Shown here: positions 44,260-54,022 of the stretch, one piece after another
Layout of the letters: every line of letters starts with the position of its first letter
Numbering within the stretch: the stretch's first letter is position 1
Source: Hygrocybe punicea
Lineage: Eukaryota; Basidiomycota; Agaricomycetes; Agaricales; Hygrophoraceae
Assembly (NCBI GenBank): GCA_963556145.1
Contig: OY744461.1
Coordinates: 4,464,001-4,528,000, forward strand
DNA: 64,000 nucleotides
Reading direction: 5' to 3'
Notes under the pieces: generated by a model
What the model was told of the DNA's origin: nothing
The model's input: the letters and a program-made list of their open reading frames with translations, nothing else
The model's database searches: none
Position numbers and translations under genes: made by a program

Positions 44260-47137
44260 AATGGGAGGTTGGGCCCTCTGGGGTAGACCCATGGGTACGG
44301 GTACAGGTAGCCGTGGAATACCCACGGGTTACCCATGCCAATCACTAATTGTGGACCAATCATACTTGAAAACGTTCAGAGCTGCAAATGCACAGAGACA
44401 ACAGCTAATTGATGCCACAGTTAGAAAATTCAGCTTGAACACTGAGCAGAAAAGAGCATTTAGGATTATTGCAAATCATGCTTCATCTCCCAGCAGTGAC
44501 CAGTTGAAAATGAATATTGCTAGAATGGCTGGTACTGGAAAATCACAAGTCATCAAAACAGTTGTTGATTTCTTTGACAATGTACATGAGTCTCACAGAT
44601 TTGTTATTCTTGGTCCTACTGGTACATCTGCAGCTCTGCAAAATGGCTCAACTTATAACTACTTCCTGGGCATCAATCCAAACATGTCAAATAGAAATGA
44701 AGCAATGAGCATTGCTCAGCTCAAAGGTAGATTAGAAGGAGTTGACTACATTTTCATTGATGAAGTCTCTATGCTGTCTTTTCATGATCTCTACAAAATC
44801 AGTGCTAGACTAGCTAAAGCTTTGAACATACATGACATGCCATTTGGTGGAATCAACATGATATTTGCTGGAGACTTTGCTCAGTTACCACCAGTTGGAG
44901 GTGCACCATTGTACAGTGGAACAGTTGGCACTCAGATCACATCAGCATCGACAACACACTCTCAGGAAACTGCAATTGGAAAAGCACTCTGGCATCAAGT
45001 AACCACAGTGGTGATTCTCAGAGAAAACATGAGAAAGAGAACCCAAACAGCTGAGGATGCTTTGTTCAGAACTGCCCTTGTCAACATGTGCTATGGCAAA
45101 TGTACTGCACAGGATATCCAATTTTTGAGAACCAGAATTGCAGGCAAACGTCCAGACCAGCCCAATGTTGCCTCAAAGAATTTTAGAAATGTTCCTATCA
45201 TATGTGGCATTCACTCACAAAAGGATCAAATCAATCTTCTTGGATGTGAAAGATTTGCTTCTGACACCAACCAGAACTTGACCAACTTCTATTCCATTGA
45301 CAAGTAGGGAAACGACAAGGATCCTGTTAGAAGCAAGTCCAAATCAAAAGCTATCCATCAATCCAGTAACATAGACTTTGATACACAAAGAGAGATATGG
45401 AAAGTGCGACATGCTGCAACTGACAACTTTGCTGGAAAACTCTCATTGTGTCTTGGTATGCCTGTGATGCTTCGCAACAATGATGCCACTGAGCTCTGCA
45501 TTACAAAAGGACAAAAGGGATTTGTTGTTGGCTGGCAGTCAATGAAAGCAAGTCATGGCAAATGAGTACTTGACACCTTGTTTGTTGAACTGGCCAAACC
45601 TCCAAAGTTGGTGCAGATTCCAGGACTTCCTGACAATGTAGTGCCCATTGTAAAAAACACCAAGACAATTCAGTGTGTATTTCCCAGTGACCTGAAGGAA
45701 TCCATTGAGAGACAACAAGTCTGGGTGCTACCTAACTTTGCCATGACTGCTCATGCTGCTCAAGGAAAAACACGTCCATTCAATGTTGTGCATTTAAACA
45801 GTTGTTTCAACCACATGTCATATTATTCTTCATTGTCTAGAAGTGCTTCTGCTGCTGGAACTGTAATAATTCAAGGCTTTGACACTAAAGTGATCACTAG
45901 AGTGTGTTCTGGATATCTTAGACAAGAATTTAGAGAACTAGAATTGCTTGATGAGATTACAAGGATTAGATATGAAGGCGCTTTACCTGACCATATTGGT
46001 GCTGGTACATGCTCAGTTATGCTTCGAAATTTTCAGCAGTGGAAGGGAATTCATTATGTTCCTGCCAAAACTGATACTGCTATTAAATGGTCACCAACTG
46101 ATCCACTACTATTGTCTCATAGAATCCCTGACAGCCCATGGCAATTGGTTGAAAAAGGCCAAGGCAAACAGAGAGCAGCTGTAGTTGCAACTTCATTTGT
46201 TCCAGCAAAAGGCTCAGTTGCTATTGCTTCAACCCACAAACATTCACTTGACACAAACAATGAACCAGCAGCTAAAAGGCCTCAGATCACCAAAGACCAT
46301 GTCAACAAAGGATCAACAAGCAAGCAACAGGTCATCAACTCTCCAGCTGGACTGATCTGGGATAGAAATGACTACAGCTGTGCATATGACTCATTGTTGG
46401 TGATTCTGTTCAATCTGTGGAAAGACAATCATGCAGAGTGGTCCACAGTATTCAGAAGCATGAATGATCATTTGACCACATTGTCTCATGGTTTTTCTGA
46501 GGTGTTGCACAAAAATGTAACATTTGAACAACTAAGAGATCATCTTAGGACTACACTGCATAACATGAATCCTAAAGACTTTCCTAGAGGCACTGTGGGT
46601 ATCAGTGTTGCAAATCTGGCTATGGAGTTGTTTAAAGTCAATGACATTGTAGCCTCTTCTCAACATGAATGTTCTCAATGTGACTTTGCAGAAGAACCCA
46701 TTGATGACAGACTAGGCTTTGTGTTACATGCTGATGACACCATTAAACAGTCTACCATGAATTGGATTGATACCTTGTCACAGAAAACCAATAGAAGATG
46801 TCCTGATTGCAACAGCAGAATGAACCAACTTGTATTTTATAATGAAGCACCACACATTCTTATTCTAGAGTATCCATTTAAAAACATTGAAACCAGTCAT
46901 AGATTAGAATTTGTTTCAGAGACTTGCACAAAGACATTAGAACTTAGAGGCATTGTATATCATGGTCAATATCATTTCACCTCACGTATTATTACTGCAC
47001 AAAAACAAGTATGGTATCATGATGGAATGATTACAGGCAACTCTTGTTCCAGAGACACTGTCCTTACACAACTTTCAGACCATGATATCAGACACTGTAA
47101 AAATAGAAACCTAGTATTAGCTATTTATGCTCCTTGA

Positions 47138-48130
47138 GGTCAAGCATGGCTTTCTTCATGTGGTAATCTGTTGTGTAGCATTCAAGGTCATAAAGAAGTA
47201 GGGTTGAGCAAATGTGAGTTAATTGTCACCACACTGTTTGGGGGGCAGTTGTGTTTGGCAGTTGACCTGTTGCTCCCTGAGCAATTTCTTCATGGCTGAG
47301 AGTGTTGCATGATGGTGCAACACAGGGGAGATGGCAGTTGGAGAGGAGGTTGATGAAGACTCAAGGCACTTTATGTAGATTTCTTTTATGCTAATGTATG
47401 TGTTGCAGAGGTGGGAGGTGGGCTTAGTAGATCAATATGCAATATGAAACACATGCTATGTATCTTATGCCATATGTAACATGCTTTATGCAATTTTCTT
47501 AATTCAGCAAAGAAGTGGGGAGGGGGATAAAAGAACTCGTTCATGCCATGCACAGCACTGGCCTACTAAACAAGTTGACAGGTGGAGGTGGAGGTGGAGG
47601 AACCACTCTGACAGTTGCAAAGGACGGCTGAGGCTATCGCAACAAGTTAGGTCATTAACATTCATGTTTGATGTAGAACTAACATTAAAGTTATACAGCT
47701 GTTCTGCTGCAGGTCCAGGCGGCATCTGCCTCAGGTGTGGGTCAATCAAATCCAGGTCTTGTTCTATTAGAAAAATGGTTGTGAAGACTGGCCTGTATGC
47801 TCCAAGCTCAAAATCTTTATTGATTGTGCACAGCTGACATTTTAATTAAGGCAAAAACGGAAGGTGCCCTCAAGGTATCCATCAAATTTGTGCACAAACT
47901 TTTACTGCAGAGCTTCCATTCACATCTTTTGCTAACACTACCACCATGTCCCACAAGCAGACTGGTGAAAACACACTATTGATTTTACTGCTGCCAGTAC
48001 ATCATTTCATGAGCACCTATGAAATTTCATTTCATTTCACCTTTGTTCCAAGTAAACCTGGACCTGTGGTAAGCATTCACTTCAGCTTTTCTTCACTTTG
48101 TCAAAATATCAAGTATATCTGTAGGAAATT
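47138..48130. other. No gene recognised; dispersed repeat copy
   Basis: Downstream of the Helitron ORF. 47515-47575 is the inverted copy of the 60-bp repeat at 1041-1100. A Helitron 3' hairpin with CTRR end was looked for but not found with confidence. An open stretch 47946-48074 may be an early exon of the DUF6698 gene. Confidence 0.4.
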
Positions 48131-49125
48131 GTGATCACTTTCCCTGCCCATAAAGAAATGACACCCTCGGAAGGAAACACAATGATAGATGGCCTTGATC
48201 TTGCACCAGCCTTGAGATATATAGCTAGACTCACATTCCCTGACAAGAAACACACTGGATCGACAACAGAAAATGATTCTGAACCAGAGTCTTCAGTTTC
48301 TAATTTTCAGCACTTGATCAGTAAGTACATTCTCACTTAACATCTAAAAATATATTGACATGTATTCTACAGACACTGCACCCAGCCAAAAAAATCTTGG
48401 GGATCTCAAAGAGTGAAAAAAGTCAGCAAACAAGAGGCAAAGGTTGACAGAATAAAATGTAACAAAATGTAACAAAATATGTGACTCGGATGTCACGTAC
48501 GTGAAATAAACATGTTGCATCAACATGTTTTCCTTCATTCTTACCACCATGTCTTATGAATCTGAGACTGCACCTGCATTACTCACCTGCCTATCCAACA
48601 GCAAAGTGATTTGAAAATGGAAGATCCAGTCAGTCCTATGGATCAGCACCATTTGTTTGACACTGACATTGCAGCAGCAATCCTTTACAATCTTCATGCA
48701 GCGCAATGGTTCCCCCTCAGCATTGATCCCTTTGCTGACCTTGTAGCAGTTCTTAAAGTTGGAATGGCCCTTGACTATGGTACCGAACTTGAAGGCAACT
48801 GTAAGTGCCATCATAAGTCATTTTAAACAAGACTGAAATTTCAATAGCAGCGACAATGTTTCCAAGTACTACTAGTGCTGCCAAAGTTCAGTTCAGAACC
48901 GATCCGAACCCGGTTCAAACTCCGAACTGAACCCTGGGTCCGGTTCGGGGTTCAGGCAACCCCCGGGTTGTCTAAACAGTTCACAAGCGGTTCAGAACCG
49001 CCAAACTGATATCCACAGGTATGTATTTTGCGCTCGAAATGAAAGTTTTACTCACATGCCGATTCGGCAAATTTCCATTTTAGTCACTAAACTTTATTCT
49101 CAGCCACCAACCACCACTCTCAAAA

Positions 49126-49207
49126 GCCTCAAACGCTTGCGTTCAAGGCAAATAGGTAAGTTCTACATTCTTGATCATTTATTTCTCATTCACTAATAGT
49201 TTTGTAG
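49126..49207 (+). other. Hairpin + intron module 1, element C
   Basis: Hairpin GCCTCAAACGC/GCGTTCAAGGC (49126-49149), then AATAG/GTAAGT at 49156, CACTAAT branch motif and TTGTAG acceptor at 49207; 52 nt. Confidence 0.7.
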
Positions 49208-49373
49208 GCTCCTCTACCAACCACCACCAAGTTGGCACCACCAGATGGACGACGACAACGATGACGATGACGATGATGATGACGAGGGGCAGCACCAGCA
49301 CCAGCACCAGCACCAGCACCACCATAGCGGTGCATCACCATCAATGAATAACCCCCAAACGAGAGAAAGAGAG

Positions 49374-49459
49374 TGGCAGGGTTGGTGCACCCAACCCCAC
49401 TGCCAATTGTAAGTGTTTGTTTACTACTAAGTAACAACTAACACTACCATCCCCACCAG
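49374..49459 (+). other. Hairpin + intron module 2, element C
   Basis: Hairpin TGGCAG...CTGCCA around GGTTGGTGCACCCAACC (49374-49405), then GTAAGT at 49409, CAACTAAC branch motif, CACCAG acceptor at 49459; 51 nt. Confidence 0.75.
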
Positions 49460-49886
49460 CCCAACGACACCCACACCCACACCCACACCCACGCTAACAC
49501 CAACGCCAACGCCATGCCCATTCAATGCCAACGCCAACACCAATGCCAATGCAAATGCCAACTTCCATGGCAACGGCAACAGCAACAGCACCAGCAATGC
49601 AACAACAACAGCACCACCACCATAGCGGTCACCAAACCACCCCCAAACGAGTAGTGTTGCTGAAGTTCAGTTCGGTCCGGTTTTTCGAGTTTTTTGGAAA
49701 ACCTGAACCGAAACCGCCAGTTCAGTTCAGCCATTTGCTGAACCTGAACCGAAACTGTGCAGAACGGTTTCATGGCATTCGGTTTGCATTTAAATGCGTT
49801 CAAACCGCTGAACCATGGCGGGGAGGGGGCCTAGACCATTCATGTGGTCCACGGCAGCCCACTCTCCACGGTGGGGTTGCGTAAAT

Positions 49887-50199
49887 ACCTCGCCAATGAC
49901 ATCCACTGCTCTTCGCGAGGTAGGTGTGGCGCCCATACCTGCGGAACCCATACCCGCCGTGATCCATCCTAACAATCTCGCGAAGAATGGGGCCACGTCA
50001 ATTGATGCGCTCCGTCTGTTTTCGCGAGGTTGGGTTGGGGCCAGGGACATTCCATGGGCATCTGTGCGTGCTACCTACCTCGCGAAGAACGGGGATGCGT
50101 CAATTGATGTGCTCCGTCTGTTTTCGTGAGGTTGGATGGGGCTGGGGACTTCCTATGGGCGTCTGCACGTCAATTGACATGGCTAGGGCGTGTTCATGA
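49887..50199. repeat. Nested palindrome array, element D
   Basis: Four copies: 49887-49921 (short, inner part lost), 49976-50030, 50077-50132 and a partial at 50165-50199. The full copies read CTCGCGAAG ... CGTCAATTGATG ... TTTCG(C/T)GAGGT with CTCCGTCTG between the inner and right arms. Confidence 0.8.
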
Positions 50200-50651
50200 G
50201 GGATGTACCTGGGCCGGTAGGTGGGCGCACCACCCTCCCAGCCTTCAACTCCCCGTCATCGTCGTCGTCGTCGTCGTCGTCGTGTTGTTGTTGGTGTTGT
50301 AAGTGGTGGTGGAGGCGACAATGGTCACGATCATCCACGTTTGACGCAGCAGGTGGCTGCTGCCGCCGGTGTTGCTCTGCTGCTGCTGCTGGCATTGCTG
50401 TTGCTGCTGCTGCTGCTGTGGTTGCGGTTGCGGTTGCGGTTGCTGCTGCTGCTGTTGCTGTTGCTGTCGTTTGGGGCCATTTGGCCATCGTCGGGGTGGT
50501 GGCATTGGTGGTGTTGCCACTGCCGTTGCTGCTGCTGCCGCTGCTGCCCTCGATTCACTCCGACTCGCGTTGGAACACGAGGGAGGTTGTTGGGTGGAGT
50601 TGACCACGGGCGCCTTCTTTATGCGGTCAAGGTGGGCCACGGGGGGCTGTT

Positions 50652-50698
50652 CTATGTAATAAAATGTCAGTAAAATATAGTATGAAGCCGTTACTTAC
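50652..50698 (-). other. Intron module, element D
   Basis: Minus strand: CCATG/GTAAGT at 50698, TTACTGACAT branch motif, TACATAG acceptor at 50652; 47 nt. A CGTTAC/GTAACG pair spans the donor. Confidence 0.7.
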
Positions 50699-51043
50699 CA
50701 TGGTTGTTGAGTAACGTTAGTGTTGAGTCGAAATTAGGGTGTCACGCGAGTATGTTTAAGGTCACATGACCTAAGTTCACGTGACTGCATAGAAAAAAAT
50801 GTGAAAAATTCAGTATCTAAATGAGTATCTACATAGGTAACTATACATTACGGTTCGCGGTTTGAACCACGTTTGAATGTGGTTTGAACCGCATGTCAGT
50901 GCTGGAACCGCAAACGGAACCAGCGGTTCGGTTCAGCCAAAGGGCTGAACCAGAACTGAACTTCCGGTTCGGTTCACGGTCCAAACTGGGTTCAGATCGG
51001 TTCCGAACCGAACTTCGGCATCACTACAAACGAGAGAAAGAGA

Positions 51044-51132
51044 GCGGCAGGGAAGGTGCACCCAACCCCGCTGCCCTTCGTAAGTTTGTATTTCTTATTA
51101 ATGAAGTCAGCTAATACTACTATACACACCAG
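51044..51132 (+). other. Hairpin + intron module 3, element C
   Basis: Hairpin GCGGCAGGG...CCCCGCTGC around GGTGCACCC (51044-51074), GTAAGT at 51080, GCTAATAC branch motif, CACCAG acceptor at 51132; 53 nt. Tandem duplicate of module 2. Confidence 0.75.
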
Positions 51133-51445
51133 CCCAACGATGCCCATGACCACACCAATACCCTCGCCCTCACCCGTGCCCGCACCCACGCCAACACTCA
51201 CACTCACGCCAATGCCCCATGCCAATGGAATGGCAATGGCAACGGCAACGGCAACGGCAATGGCAACGGCAACGGCAACGGCAATGGCAACTGCAACTGC
51301 AACGTGATGGCAACAACAAGGATGAGGACGACGGATCACGACAGAGGCGAGGGGAGCAACAGGAGCGGTGCACCGACAAACTCCCGCTGCACTAGGTGTG
51401 CGACCACCAGCGCCAAGGCAGGACCAGGTCCCCACCTCCAGATAA

Positions 51446-51501
51446 CACCTTGCAAACACCCAGCCCAGCGTCAATTGACGTCGGGGCTATGTTCACGAGG
51501 T
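51446..51501. repeat. Nested palindrome module, element C
   Basis: ACCTTGCAAAC ... CGTCAATTGACG (perfect) ... TTCACGAGGT. Confidence 0.75.
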
Positions 51502-53428
51502 TACAGGGAGATGGGTGCCTCACCAGTGCCAGAGGTTGAATTTTTAATAATAATATATTGAGTTTTGTAGTTAGTTAGAATAAATTGTGAAATTTTACAT
51601 GTAGAATACATGATAACCGTAAAATTGAGTGTCCGAACCATTCATGAACCCGGTTCGGGCCCTGAAAAAAATATCTGAATAGTTCAGGGCGGTTCAGGTT
51701 CAGTTCACGTGAAATCCTGAACTGAACCTGGAGTTCAGTTCAGGGTTCAGCCAAAATGGGTCTGAACTGGACTGAACTGAACTTTGGTAGCACTAAGTAC
51801 TACCACAAATTATTTCAGATGTTCATGAAGCTCATAGCTGACTTTGACATAACAATCTTGGAACTCAAGCACAAACCTGAAGAGAGGTCTACTTTCTTCA
51901 ATCAGGTGAGTATATGCATGCTATTACACATTGATGATGCTTAATATTAGTTAAACAGCTTGGGTCTGCTGCTGGTGGAGTGGTTGTGCCTGAGTCATCA
52001 TGTGACCAGGCTCCCATGGTCGGTCCTAGTTAGTAGCATTCCAGATGGAGTAGTCAGTTCAGTTCAGCCTTTATCCAGTCATTCCACCCATTCCTGCGTG
52101 AGCACCCAGAGAGGTCCCTCAGGACCTCTCCACTAGGAATGCTCGTTCTGAGGATTGTGGTAGTTTTAAGCACACTGGGATCACTTACATTCCTCTGAAT
52201 CCTGAAGTCGACACTGTGCAGCCCCCAATTTGCAAGGAACATAGTAAAGCCATGTGTGGCTTTAACCATATGGTCACTGCTCATCTTTTGTGTCTGATGC
52301 GATACCTTGAACAGGTTGACGGTGATGAGTAAGTATTTGCTACTTTCCTACTATGATTATTGACATTTTCATGCAGCGAAATCATAGTACTCATGCAAGA
52401 CGGCCATGTCAAGATTGGGACTGGTGAATGGCCAGCTTATTTGTATGATGAGAACCAGGTGTACAACCCCAAGGAGAAAGATAAAGGGCTTCTCTGTGGC
52501 TATCTTCTCATTTGGGTAAGGGTCAAATACTTCTTTACAACTCATTTCTTATTTTTTACCACAGGTCTATCGTCATATTTTCACAGGACCAGCAACTGCA
52601 TTTTTCAGCTGTGGCCACAAGGGTACCGAAGTGTCAAAGAGCAAATTACATGGCTTAAGTCCTGTCACTCTGAGGATGATCCCATATGCAGCAGTTCAGG
52701 TAAGTTTTATCACCCCTCAATGATGACTGCATCTGAGTCTATCTCCTTTTACAGACATGTTTCTTTCTTTCATCTCTCAATCACTGGTCCAAGCTTGATG
52801 GAAAATTCAATATGCAAAGCTTTACATCAATATCATCAAGTTGTTCAAGTCACAGCTGACTGACCCTTGGTGCATCAATACTCTCGCTTGGTGGAACAGG
52901 TAAGTAACACATTTTTATCACTAGTTTCCTGCATGTATGACTTATTTCTATAGCCAAGTGCCAGAGTTGTCTGAATGGTCAATTTTGTTACAAAAAACTA
53001 CTTGCTATTCCAATTTAGAAGATGACATGTGCAAATTAAACGAGATCCTCTCTAAATGAGCAGCATGAGCCCAACAAACCAATGCCATTCTGAACCCTCA
53101 TGGCGATGTTCCAGCTTCAGGCAGGGAAGACATTGATCAAGATGCCATTCTGAATCCCCATCGTGATGTTCCGGCTTCCGGTATAGAATACATTGATAAA
53201 GATGCCAAAACTGCCAAGAGTGGCGACACCACTAGTAGGGCCAGCAGTCTGACACCGAGCATGGAAAGCGTGGATCCTGGCAGTCCCACCAACAATACTA
53301 AGCTGGTGAATGGGAATGATGGTCGCAACAACTGGGACCATGCAAAGAAGCAAGGACGGGGTATGGGTCGGCAAGGACGTGGCAAAGGTGCCACTGGCAG
53401 AGGCAGAGGTGGTAAGGTGACTTGTTGA

Positions 53429-54020
53429 TATCATTTTCTTCATTCATTCTTCGCAATTGTCAATTGGCTATGTTTTCAGTACAGCAGCAATACAGATACC
53501 ATTGTACATTGTCACCAGAATTATTATTAAACTTTTATGACATTGTATTCCGAGAAGTGAACTGTTATACAATTAGAATCAGTACAATAATGGTATCTTG
53601 TGTTTATGGTCTGGTAGGGGTGGAAAAAAGTTATGGACTGGTGAGGAAATAAACAACTGTTATGCCATTGGAATTGACATAACAGAATTGTATATACTTT
53701 GTTCACAATGGTTCATGAATAACAGAAACCTGTGTATTTCATAGCTATTTTATTACTTTGTAAGGTGAAGGTGGAATTCTACTCAGGCTGAGGCCCTTGG
53801 AGCTTCTTCAGCAAGTTCTCATCACATTTGTTGTCAAATTCCAGTAAGATGGCAGTCATATTCATCGAAAATGTACTGGAATTTGCTGAGAGACACCTTT
53901 TGGTTAGATTAACAGTAAATTTTGGTAAATTCCTGTAATTCTACAAGAATTTGCCAGCATCATATTTTCCATTGATGTCCTGTGCTAACAATAGTGGCTG
54001 AGACTCATGATCACTATTGT
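53429..54020. other. AT-rich spacer, no gene seen
   Basis: No coding region, repeat or element end recognised between the tail of the DUF6698-like gene and the hairpin MITE. Confidence 0.4.
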
Positions 54021-54022
54021 TA

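Larger units (their letters stand above)
43318..44347 (+). mobile_element. Non-autonomous element E
   Basis: 1030 bp inserted in the Helitron ORF. Ends TAGTCATATGCACGGGT and, reversed, TAGTGATTGGCATGGGT; flanks ATTGTGAA and ATTGTGGA form an 8-bp target duplication with one mismatch. Subterminal ACGGGT/ACCCGT repeats differ from the GTTCGG repeats of A-D. Inside are two copies of the GGTGCACCCA hairpin-intron unit (about 43552 decayed; 43876 good), CCCACGCCC repeats and two nested palindromes (44094, 44205). No transposase. Confidence 0.85.
42164..47137 (+). pseudogene. Helitron Pif1-like helicase with USP-like tail
   Basis: 5'-truncated Helitron replicase: the HUH Rep domain is absent, and the frame enters from the neighbouring gene near 42240. 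Present are MNLYEWVQ, LPRRDRGDREYYCITMLTLFKSWR and NLRNECLDARDDYS (42280-42870), then after element E the SF1 Pif1-like helicase: MAGTGKSQ (Walker A, 44527), FIDEVSM, GDFAQLPPVGG, LRENMRKR, TAHAAQGKTRPFN and YSSLSRSASAAG. The C-terminal 270 residues look like a ubiquitin-specific protease: Cys box GLIWDRNDYSCAYDSL, zinc pairs CSQC and CPDC, His box GQYHFTSRIITAQKQVWYHD. Stops: TAG 45305-45307, TGA 45563-45565. Excising element E with one target copy joins VMIV to DQSYLKTF in frame. Confidence 0.85.
49652..51026 (-). mobile_element. hAT-like non-autonomous element D, nested in C
   Basis: 1375 bp with TIR TAGTGTTGCTGAAG and, at the other end reversed, TAGTGATGCCGAAG; perfect 8-bp target duplication CAAACGAG (49644-49651 and 51027-51034). 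Minus polarity: intron 50698-50652, triplet repeats (50560-50250), then three or four nested palindromes (50199-49887). No transposase. It landed in the duplicated unit of element C, so it is younger than C. Confidence 0.92.
48873..51795 (+). mobile_element. hAT-like non-autonomous element C
   Basis: 2923 bp with TIR TAGTGCTGCCAAAGTTCAG/CTGAACTTTGGTAGCACTA and perfect 8-bp target duplication AGTACTAC (48865-48872 and 51796-51803). Contains nested element D. Without D it is about 1.5 kb: a first hairpin-intron (49126-49207), a tandemly duplicated unit with the GGTGCACCCA hairpin-intron (49374 and 51044), GGCAAC repeats (51230-51300), a nested palindrome (51446) and GTTCAG subterminal repeats. 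It splits one exon of the DUF6698-like gene. Confidence 0.92.
48131..53428 (+). pseudogene. DUF6698-like gene, split by element C
   Basis: A plus-strand, many-exon gene. Recognisable parts: APALRYIARLTFP (48190-48340), MDQHHLFDTDIAAAILYNL (48611-48800), DNVSKYYHKLFQMFMKLIADFD (exon restored when element C is removed with one target copy), CGFNHMVTAHLLC (about 52257), WPAYLYDENQVYNPKEKDKGLLCGYLL, YRHIFTGPATAFF, LSPVTLRMIPYAAVQ (52380-52710) and a tail with a 20-residue tandem repeat (AILNPHxDVPASG) and Arg/Gly-rich end. The core matches what I know as DUF6698, function unknown, common in basidiomycete repeat regions. Stops: TGA 48414-48416, TAA 48450-48452, TGA 53057-53059 and 53066-53068. Confidence 0.6.

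Noticed and set aside
45305..45565. An intron removing the two stops in the Helitron ORF
   Set aside because: The stretch between the stops encodes the conserved helicase segment (LCLGMPVMLRNNDATELCITKGQ), so it cannot be intron.
47138..47940. Helitron 3' terminus (hairpin plus CTRR)
   Set aside because: Several CTAG/CTAA matches exist but none has a convincing hairpin 10-12 nt upstream.
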